The position numbers and the translations under genes were made by a program. Positions 1 to 5,289 of a DNA stretch of 7,801 bases are shown here, one piece after another. The notes under the pieces were generated by a model that did no database searches, was not told the origin of the DNA, and worked only from the letters and a program-made list of their open reading frames with translations. How positions within the stretch are numbered: the first letter of the stretch is position 1; every line of letters starts with the position of its first letter. The DNA is from Bacteroidota bacterium. GTDB lineage: Bacteria > Bacteroidota > Bacteroidia > Flavobacteriales > Flavobacteriaceae. Location: the NCBI GenBank assembly GCA_009936675.1, contig JAACDY010000026.1, positions 1-7,801 on the forward strand, given 5' to 3'.

Positions 1-753
1 ATTTGGTCGATTTTCATCAGGTTGAGATTTCAATCGATAGCTAGTGGTTAGTGCTTTTAATTGACTTTGTGAATCTTCAGGGTCAGCTTAGCCGTACCTT
101 GCATATACGGTAAAACCATCAGATGCCCACCCAATAAGGGTCATACCATTACTATCTCCTAAAAAATCAATAAGCAGTTCTGGCATTCCGTGATAATGAT
201 AGGCACCATTGGGTTGAACATGTGCGTGGTTCATGTCATCCCCAAAATCAAAGGTTTCATGACCCAAAGCTTCAATATTCCAGTTTCCATCTCCACGAGC
301 TAAACTACATTCGCCAGCATCATTACATCTACCAGCAATTGCGGGATCAAATTTTACGCTATTTAAGGCATAAGCAATAGCCATGGCAGGGCCGACCACT
401 TCAAGACCACTTTCATTAATTATTGATGTACAAAGTGTAAAGCTTTTGCTAACATTTTGCTCGCTAATGCTGTTTGGATTATTTGAATTCGGGAAAGTAC
501 CTACTTCATGATTTGGAATGCCATTTCCATTTAGTATTCTGTTTGTACCGTCTGATGACCATGAATACTTACTGTAAGCCAAAACAGATTCATCATTATT
601 GTAGATCTCTTCATCAATATTTACCAAAATAGTTGCTGTAGAAGTTCCTGTTGCACAATTTCCGGTTTCTTCATCATTTTGCAATGAAGACTCATTTTTT
701 TCACACGATAAGAATAACAATCCAATTAGGATAATTCCAATTCTAAGATTCAT
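1..753 (-). pseudogene. YHYH-domain lipoprotein, interrupted by an in-frame stop and cut by the window edge
   Basis: The ATG at 751-753 opens a 221-residue reading frame that ends at a TAA at 88-90. Residues 1-17 are a lipoprotein signal peptide with lipobox FLSC (Cys17), so the product should be lipid-anchored in the cell envelope. The HAHVQPNGAYHYHG stretch (about 176-189) followed by LIGWASDGFTVYARYG is the hallmark of the YHYH domain family, whose biochemical role is not established. In relatives the YGY motif continues for roughly another 60-80 residues. Here the TAA sits exactly where the last Tyr of YGY belongs. The same frame stays open for 29 more codons to position 1, reading ADPEDSQSQLKAL, then TSYRLKSQPDENRPN, which is family-like. 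The simplest reading is a Tyr-to-stop change (TAT or TAC to TAA) or a base-calling error. The gene looks more AT-rich than kdsA or the susD fragment. Family assignment is confident; the state of the gene is inferred. Confidence 0.8.
88..90 (-). other. Premature TAA stop within the YHYH gene
   Basis: The codon read on the minus strand is TAA and replaces the expected Tyr of the ARYGY motif. Family-like coding sequence in the same frame follows it to the window edge. TAA also ends the SusD-like, beta-helix and ftsE frames here and the tmRNA tag, so reassignment of the codon is very unlikely. Confidence 0.75.
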
Positions 754-824
754 TTGCTATCAAGAGTTAACACTCATTAGACCTTTAAAAGTTAGTAAAG
801 TTTTAGAAACTGATAATTAAAATA

Positions 825-862
825 TATTCTCAAGAATAAATTATTATTCCTGAAAATAATTT
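825..862 (-). terminator. Weak AT-only inverted repeats downstream of ssrA, possible terminator
   Basis: Just beyond the tmRNA 3' end lies an 8-bp inverted repeat, AAATTATT (838-845) with AATAATTT (855-862), around a 9-base loop. It is followed by a second small palindrome, TATTCT-CA-AGAATA (825-838). Both are almost pure A/T with no strong U-tract, so the hairpins would be unstable. They are placed where ssrA transcription would be expected to end, but termination here is only a guess. Confidence 0.2.
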
Positions 863-863
863 G

Positions 864-1260
864 TGGAGTCGGCGGGAATCGAACCCGCGTCCAAACAAGT
901 CACAACCAAGCTTTCTACAGGTTTAGTTCTCGTTTGTTTTTCGAGGTATCAGTGACCGAAAACCGCCCTAGATACCCTTATCATCTTTATTGAAAAACAC
1001 TAGCGATGCTATAGCGTTTCGATGTTGACATTTATGGTGCCTCAATACCGATCGCCGTCAACAAGGGCTATCTAGAGACATCCGGCTTCCCGACCTGGTC
1101 GGGACTAGGCAAAGACTTACTATAATTCAGTCAATTATGCAGCTAGAGCGTAGTTATTCTCGCCATTTAAAATGTTGAAACATAAGATTTACGAGCTGTG
1201 TTTCAGCGCTCGACCTGCTTACTCCGTCATGGGAACCTGCTGTCAAAACCAGTCGACCCC
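864..1260 (-). ncRNA. ssrA: Transfer-messenger RNA (tmRNA)
   Basis: This RNA rescues ribosomes stalled on broken mRNAs: alanylated tmRNA enters the A site and adds a degradation tag. The 5' end (1260) reads GGGGTCGACTGGTTTTGACA, and the 3' end contains a T-arm with GGTTCGATTCC and closes with CGACTCC. These ends form a 7-bp acceptor stem, GGGGUCG with CGACUCC, including one G-U pair. The discriminator A is at 864. The next template-encoded bases read CAA, so CCA is probably added after transcription. The tag reading frame lies in the middle, at 1135-1164. A perfect 8-bp hairpin (1088-1104) follows it, where a pseudoknot helix is expected. A CGAGC/GCTCG stem of the first pseudoknot lies between the 5' end and the tag. 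The length of 397 nt is normal, and this is the one-piece form. SmpB is the usual partner and is not encoded in the window. No convincing promoter was found upstream. Confidence 0.96.
1135..1164 (-). other. tmRNA tag peptide reading frame (GENNYALAA)
   Basis: The resume codon GGC (1162-1164) opens the frame GENNYALAA, closed by TAA at 1135-1137. The ALAA ending is the classic C-terminal degron read by ClpXP-type proteases. The tag closely resembles GETNYALAA, known from Bacteroides, which supports assignment to the Bacteroidota. With the alanine carried by tmRNA itself, the full tag would be AGENNYALAA. Confidence 0.92.
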
Positions 1261-1292
1261 AATGTTTCAATGAACTTTCACTTAGGGTCGAC
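1252..1292. repeat. 8-bp inverted repeat between the tmRNA 5' end and its leader
   Basis: GTCGACCC (1252-1259), the template of the tmRNA 5' acceptor strand, is matched by GGGTCGAC (1285-1292), 25 bases upstream of it in the transcription direction. In a precursor RNA starting further upstream, the leader GUCGACCC could pair with the mature 5' end GGGUCGAC and compete with the acceptor stem. The match is seen directly; any function is inference, and part of it arises because GTCGAC is itself palindromic. Confidence 0.45.
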
Positions 1293-1315
1293 AATGTACA
1301 AATTTCGTGCCATCC

Positions 1316-2205
1316 TTATTCTGCCTCCAAACTCATATGAAACAATAGGGTTGGTTTATCAATGATACTGGGTTCAGTATGGATGCCCAAGGCAATGTTC
1401 ATGTAATTTTCTGTAATTTCTTTAAGGATCACAAATGATCCAGCGTCCTTATAAGCCAAGTACTCCGTTAGAATCAGCTGGGTTTTTCCGTGAATTTGAC
1501 CTTCCCTGTTGCCGCTTCCACTTCAAAATCTTCTTTTTTGATTTCCCATGTGGCATCGCTTTTGGGAGTATAGATCACATCTGCCAGAGGAAGCCTTTCT
1601 GTATCGGCAGAGAGCACCCGAATGTTTTGGGCATGATTGATTGAAGCATAAACCACTCCCATCATACTTTTCCCATCCTGGTTGTCCACCACATAGCGAC
1701 CGTCATAGAAAAAAGTAAATCGATCTTTATAGACATCGCCAAGCCCAAAAAGTCCAAGTACATTGTCCGCCGAAAGAATTTGGATCTCCAGATCGTTACT
1801 AACCCCTCCCGCACCGTCTTTTCCGGTTGTATATACTTTACTGATCTTCCATGTTTTTCCATTTTCATTGGCATTCCCACCCGTTAAGAGTATTTCCGGT
1901 GAGGGCAGAATGCTTACTTTTTTAACTTCGGTAAAAGATTTTCCATTCTCGTCGGTCACTTTCATACTGACCTCATAATCACCTACGTTGCGATAGGCAT
2001 GAACCGGGTCTTCTTCGTTACTGCTGTTGCCGTCCCCAAAATCCCAATCGATGGTTTTTGCATTCCGAACCGTACCGTTAAAGGTTACCTCAGTCCCTTT
2101 GACCAAGAATTGAAAATCGGACAAGGGCCCCGGGTCTTCCTCCTCTGTGCAATAGGTAAAAAGAAGGAAAAAACTCATTAAACTTACTATATTTTTGATT
2201 TTCAT
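1316..2205 (-). pseudogene. PKD-domain surface lipoprotein of a polysaccharide utilization locus, frameshifted near the 3' end
   Basis: The ATG at 2203-2205 gives a lipoprotein signal peptide with Cys19 (FTYC). The acidic TEEED stretch that follows resembles the Bacteroidota export signal for surface lipoproteins. A PKD domain occupies about residues 30-100, with the signature WDFGDG at 54-59. After it comes a beta-rich region starting KTWKISKVY at about 117. Position directly downstream of a SusD-like gene (15 bases) suggests a glycan-binding partner in a SusCD complex. The frame hits TGA at 1474-1476 after 243 residues. In the -1 frame, however, coding resumes at the five-A tract (1483-1487) and runs for 54 codons (QLILTEYLAYK to LLFHMSLEAE), ending at TAA 1316-1318. 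One lost A would explain it, and the repaired protein would be about 296 residues. It could be a true pseudogene or a sequencing indel. Confidence 0.8.
1474..1487 (-). other. Frameshift site at a short A-tract in the PKD gene
   Basis: On the coding strand the sequence is GAA AAA CCC AGC TGA. Adding one A to the run of five gives GAA AAA ACC CAG CTG ATT, which leads into the 54-codon open tail. The tract is not in phase for a classical X XXY YYZ slippery heptamer, so a mutation or a sequencing indel is favoured over programmed frameshifting. Confidence 0.65.
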
Positions 2206-2220
2206 GATATGTCTTTTTGA

Positions 2221-3159
2221 TTATTCATTTTTGTCCCACCAAACGGGGGTATCGATCAAATTCGACCCTTGTCGTTGGATGGCCTCTTGAACATTAGCTT
2301 CGTTAGTTCCAATTTCAAAGGTGGAGTAATTAAAGCGCCTGGGCATGATGCCATTGGTATCTCCTCTGGATAAATCCTCTGATGTCCGGACAGGAATGAC
2401 CGGATAGCCGGTTCTTCGGATATAAGTCCAGGACTCGTAGTAGTCCGGCACCAGTGCCAGATACATCTGGTTACCGATTTGTTCTTCTTTGTTGTCTCCC
2501 TCCAATTGTGTGACCGAACTTTCCATAAAGGTGTCGATGGCTGAGGATTCAATCTCCCATTGTTTGAGTGAGGTTTCAATGCCTTTTCTGAAATATTCTT
2601 TTGCTTTTTCCTCATCATTGTCATAAACCAAAGCTGCCTCTGCTCTCAACAACCAGGTTTCTGCTGCGGTCATCAGGTAGCGTTTGCTTTCTTTCGAGGA
2701 AATGGCAAGTCCCATATCTGATTTACTGTCATAATTTACCGATTGGAAGGCTAAATCCGTAATACCATTGATCATTCCAGAATACCCACCGGCTTCATCT
2801 TTGGCAACAAATACCGATAGTCTTGGATCGTTAGTACTTGGAAGTTTGTCTATCAAGAACACGGACATTCTTACCTCCGGAAAACCAGTACGAGTATTGA
2901 ACCACGAGTTACCATTTCCCTCGGTTTCGATGGAGGAGGCATCATGTTCGATACGCTCCATAAGGGGCTCACCCATGCATTGGGTAACTGTTGCTCGGGA
3001 TAGTGTTTCATCGGCATATCGGATCCGCATCGCCAATCTGAGCCTGACGCTGTTGGCAAAACGTACCCATCGGGTTAGGTCATTGTCAAAAACAGGGTCG
3101 GAATTAGGGTAAGCTTTGGAAGCATCTGCTGTTTTTAAAATACTGATGCTTTCGCCCAA
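2221..3159 (-). pseudogene. SusD/RagB-like outer-membrane glycan-binding lipoprotein, C-terminal fragment
   Basis: SusD-like proteins are surface lipoproteins that cap a SusC TonB-dependent porin and bind oligosaccharides. This fragment of about 312 residues carries the marks of the SusD-like_2 type: RWVRFANSVRLRLAMRI near the fragment start (30-46), the helix AAETWLLRAEAAL (165-177), YYESWTYIRRTGYP (240-253), PRRFNYS, and the terminal VWWDKNE. Full-length members are near 500 residues, so the signal peptide, lipid anchor and N-terminal part are missing. The first codon of the fragment is TTG (3157-3159), inside what should be a helix (LGESISILKT), and a TGA lies directly before it. Upstream the sequence switches to an oppositely oriented gene, so this is a broken gene rather than a short protein. 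The expected susC partner is absent. The downstream neighbour is the PKD lipoprotein gene. Confidence 0.88.
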
Positions 3160-3165
3160 TCATAT
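3150..3165. other. Head-to-head junction of two truncated genes
   Basis: Left of about 3158 the minus strand encodes SusD (LGESISILKT). Right of it the plus strand encodes the beta-helix protein (NHIFRVAGD). Each protein loses its N-terminal side at the same point, within a few bases. This is the expected product of a deletion between divergent genes, an inversion breakpoint, or a chimeric join in assembly. No insertion sequence or long repeat is visible at the join. Confidence 0.75.
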
Positions 3166-3535
3166 TTTTCGTGTAGCAGGAGACAGTAAGCTTGTTCTGG
3201 GTGATCAATACAAGCCCGATGATGGGGGAGCAGGGACTATTGAAAACGTCATCTTTACCAACAATCTTTTTCTTAAAAACGACAATTGGCCCAAAGAAGC
3301 ATTGATTCAACCCACGGAAAAAATCATTGGAAATGTTCAATTTCTCAACAAAGGAGGAAATGACATTAAAGATTACACCCCCACCCACAAAGAGTTGGTT
3401 CAGGACAAAGGTATTTCCATATCCAAAATAGAAGGCGATGCAAAGGGTTTGTACCTCGATTTTGAGATCAAAGAGGATCTACTGGGCAATCTCATTAAAG
3501 GACGACCCGATATGGGAGCCATAGAGTTGGACTAA
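3158..3535 (+). pseudogene. Parallel beta-helix polysaccharide lyase (PL6/chondroitinase-B-like), C-terminal fragment
   Basis: The frame gives about 125 residues starting NHIFRVAGDSKLVLGDQYK and ending GRPDMGAIELD, then TAA at 3533-3535. The pattern of a last helix rung (IENVIFTNNLFL), a linker with PTHKELVQDKGI, and a D..GN..KGRPDMGAIE close is typical of right-handed beta-helix enzymes of the PL6 type, which cleave alginate or related uronate polymers. The catalytic rungs and signal peptide would lie upstream and are missing. The frame is formally open from 3113, but 3113-3157 is the reverse complement of susD coding sequence. There is no start codon of its own at the junction, so it is probably not expressed as a normal protein. 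Coupling with SusD and PKD lipoprotein remnants supports a glycan-degradation origin. The family is a moderate-confidence call; other beta-helix enzymes or lyases remain possible. Confidence 0.6.
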
Positions 3536-3604
3536 TCCAATATGAGTTTATCATCTTTGAATTGGTAGGTTAAAAACGATCTAAAAATGGTTTGTGTAAG
3601 CAAT

Positions 3605-4429
3605 TCAATGAAAGCTTTTGACAACGAAAGATCGTAATTGTGATAAACGGGTCAAAAGTCCCTCCAAATATTGAATATCCAACATATTGGCACCATCACT
3701 TTTGGCGGTGGACGGATCGTAATGGGTTTCGAGAAAAAGACCATCTACGCCGGTTGCAATGCCTGCTCGCGCAATAGTTTCTATGCTTTCGGGCCGCCCC
3801 CCAGTCACCCCGCTGCTTTGATTGGGCTGTTGAAGGGAGTGGGTAACATCCAAAACGGTTGGTGCCATTTCTTTCATCACAGGAATACCTCTAAAGTCAA
3901 CAATCAGGTCTTGATAGCCAAATTGTGTACCTCGGTCGGTGATCCATGCATTTTCATTACCGCTATCTTTTACTTTTTGAACGGCAAATTGCATACTTTC
4001 TGGGCTCATAAACTGTCCCTTTTTCAAGTTGACAAACTTGCCAGATTTTGCTGCTGCCACCAATAGATCGGTTTGTCTGACCAAAAAAGCAGGGACTTGT
4101 AATACATCCACATAGGCGGCTGCCATTTCGGCATCTTCTTCGCTATGGATGTCCGTTACTGTTGGAACTTCAAAAGTTTTACTTACTTTTTCCAAAATCT
4201 TTAAGGCTTTTTCGTCTCCGATTCCTGTAAAACTGTCCAACCGACTGCGGTTGGCTTTTTTAAAACTTCCTTTAAAAATTAAAGGGATGGACAGAGCATC
4301 GGTTACAGATTTTACCTTTTCGGCAATCCTCATGGCCATTTCCTCACCCTCAATGGCACAGGGTCCGGCCATTAAAAAAAACTGATCGCTTTGGTCATGA
4401 GCAATTTGAGGGAGGTCAGTGAGTGGCAT
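3605..4429 (-). CDS. kdsA: 3-deoxy-8-phosphooctulonate synthase (Kdo-8-P synthase), metal-dependent type
   Basis: KdsA condenses phosphoenolpyruvate with arabinose-5-phosphate in the cytoplasm to give Kdo-8-phosphate, the precursor of the Kdo sugar of lipopolysaccharide. The 274-residue length is normal. Recognisable motifs are MAGPCAIEGEE (20-30), FKGSFKKANRSR (52-63), NLKKGQFMSP (134-143), RGTQFGY (166-172), DVTHSLQQP (194-202) and FLETHYDP (232-239). Cys24, His197, Glu234 and Asp245 match the four metal ligands of the metal-dependent class typified by Aquifex; the E. coli class has Asn in place of the Cys. The ATG at 4427-4429 precedes the conserved core by about 15 residues, as usual. It lies 60 bases downstream of ftsE on the same strand and no terminator is visible between them, so cotranscription is plausible. 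It converges with the beta-helix fragment, separated by 69 bases. Confidence 0.96.
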   Translation of the reverse strand: MPLTDLPQIAHDQSDQFFLMAGPCAIEGEEMAMRIAEKVKSVTDALSIPLIFKGSFKKANRSRLDSFTGIGDEKALKILEKVSKTFEVPTVTDIHSEEDAEMAAAYVDVLQVPAFLVRQTDLLVAAAKSGKFVNLKKGQFMSPESMQFAVQKVKDSGNENAWITDRGTQFGYQDLIVDFRGIPVMKEMAPTVLDVTHSLQQPNQSSGVTGGRPESIETIARAGIATGVDGLFLETHYDPSTAKSDGANMLDIQYLEGLLTRLSQLRSFVVKSFH

Positions 4430-4489
4430 ATTGTTTTTTTGGTAAAATTACTAAAGGAATGGCTTAAATGTATAGCAATGGCTCAAAAC

Positions 4490-5170
4490 TTACGTTTTGG
4501 CAACGACTTCAAAAACTTTTCCATCCTCACATTTAAATATTTTCCCAGGGAATTTTACGATCATTTGATAATCGTGGGTGGCCATCAGCAATGTCATTCC
4601 TTTCTGGTGGAGAGACTTGAAGAGCTGCATAATGTCTTGACTGGTTTGAGGATCCAAGTTTCCAGTAGGTTCGTCTGCAATGATCAATTTGGGATTATTT
4701 AGTAGAGATCGTGCAATGGCGATTCTTTGTTGTTCCCCGCCCGATAATTCAAAAGGAAATTTCTTCTTATTTACAGTTATGCCCACCATTTCCAATACCT
4801 CATCGATGCGCTGACTGATTGTATTTTTATCCTGCCAACCGGTGGCTTTTAAGACAAACTTGAGATTGTCTTCAATACTGCGGTCTGGGAGCAATTTGAA
4901 ATCTTGGAAAACCACTCCCAAGGTTCTTCTCAAGGAAGGGATTTGTTTGTTTTTGAGTCGTGTTAGGTCAAATTCCCCCACACTTCCCAAGCCCCCAGCC
5001 AATTCCAAATCAGCGTAAATGGTCTTGATCAAACTGCTTTTTCCACTTCCTGTCCGACCGATCAAAAAGACAAAACTACCTTCTGGAACATCTACAGAGA
5101 CATTTGTCAAAATAGTTTTACCATTTTGCGCAATGGTGGCATCGCTAAACGAAACAATATTTTTTGCCAT
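4490..5170 (-). CDS. ftsE: Cell-division ABC transporter ATP-binding protein FtsE
   Basis: FtsE is the cytoplasmic ATPase of the FtsEX complex, which couples division to periplasmic peptidoglycan hydrolases. The 226-residue protein has the full ABC set: Walker A GRTGSGKSS (38-46), Q-loop Gln89 in VVFQDFKLLPDRS, signature LSGGEQQR (142-149), Walker B LIIADEPTGNLD (162-173) and the switch His199 in MATHD. The FQDFKLLPDRS stretch and short length fit FtsE better than the LolD or MacB type, although these are close relatives. No ftsX permease gene is next to it, as it would be in E. coli; its partner must be elsewhere. The ATG at 5168-5170 starts MAKNIVSF just ahead of the first beta strand. kdsA follows 60 bases downstream, and a divergent TPR gene starts 119 bases upstream. 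Confidence 0.9.
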   Translation of the reverse strand: MAKNIVSFSDATIAQNGKTILTNVSVDVPEGSFVFLIGRTGSGKSSLIKTIYADLELAGGLGSVGEFDLTRLKNKQIPSLRRTLGVVFQDFKLLPDRSIEDNLKFVLKATGWQDKNTISQRIDEVLEMVGITVNKKKFPFELSGGEQQRIAIARSLLNNPKLIIADEPTGNLDPQTSQDIMQLFKSLHQKGMTLLMATHDYQMIVKFPGKIFKCEDGKVFEVVAKT

Positions 5171-5186
5171 GGACTTAAATGTACCT

Positions 5187-5217
5187 CAAATGTAAAGGGT
5201 TTTGATTGGCTAATAAA
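5187..5217 (-). promoter_or_regulatory. Candidate Bacteroidota-type promoter of ftsE
   Basis: On the minus strand TACATTTG (5187-5194) matches the -7 consensus TAnnTTTG exactly. TTTA (5214-5217), 19 bases upstream, is an imperfect -33 element (TTTG consensus). The motif lies 16 bases before the ftsE ATG, which would give a short leader. A second TACATTT (5177-5183) follows it as a near-direct repeat. This is a motif match only. Confidence 0.35.
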
Positions 5218-5278
5218 ATTTGTTGATAAATTATACGCAAGCAAAAATAATTCCGTTCATATAATAGAGGTTTCTATT

Positions 5279-5286
5279 TAACTTTG
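5279..5286 (+). promoter_or_regulatory. TAACTTTG motif just before the TPR gene, possible -7 element
   Basis: The sequence matches TAnnTTTG exactly and ends three bases before the chosen ATG (5290). A true promoter here would start transcription at or just after that ATG, giving a leaderless mRNA or pointing to a later start codon. No clear -33 element lies 17-23 bases upstream, so it may be a chance match. Confidence 0.2.
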
Positions 5287-5289
5287 AGT

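Noticed and set aside
88..90. Recoding of TAA as a sense codon
   Set aside because: TAA is a normal stop elsewhere in the window, including the tmRNA tag, ftsE and the SusD-like gene, and no recoding element is visible.
864..895. Island attachment site at the 3' end of ssrA
   Set aside because: tmRNA 3' ends are frequent integration targets, but no second copy of the 3' end sequence and no integrase gene occurs in the window.
1478..1490. Programmed -1 frameshift in the PKD gene
   Set aside because: The A-tract is not in phase for a standard slippery heptamer, I see no strong downstream stimulator, and nearby genes are also damaged, so a simple indel is more likely.
3104..3388. Minus-strand open frame across the SusD/beta-helix junction
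   Set aside because: It is the antisense shadow of the beta-helix fragment and spans the junction; the plus-strand protein ends with a typical lyase-like close.
3557..3608. Inverted repeat TTGAATTG (3557-3564) and CAATTCAA (3601-3608) between convergent genes
   Set aside because: The arms are 36 bases apart, AT-rich and without a U-tract, so a terminator is not supported; a chance match is likely.
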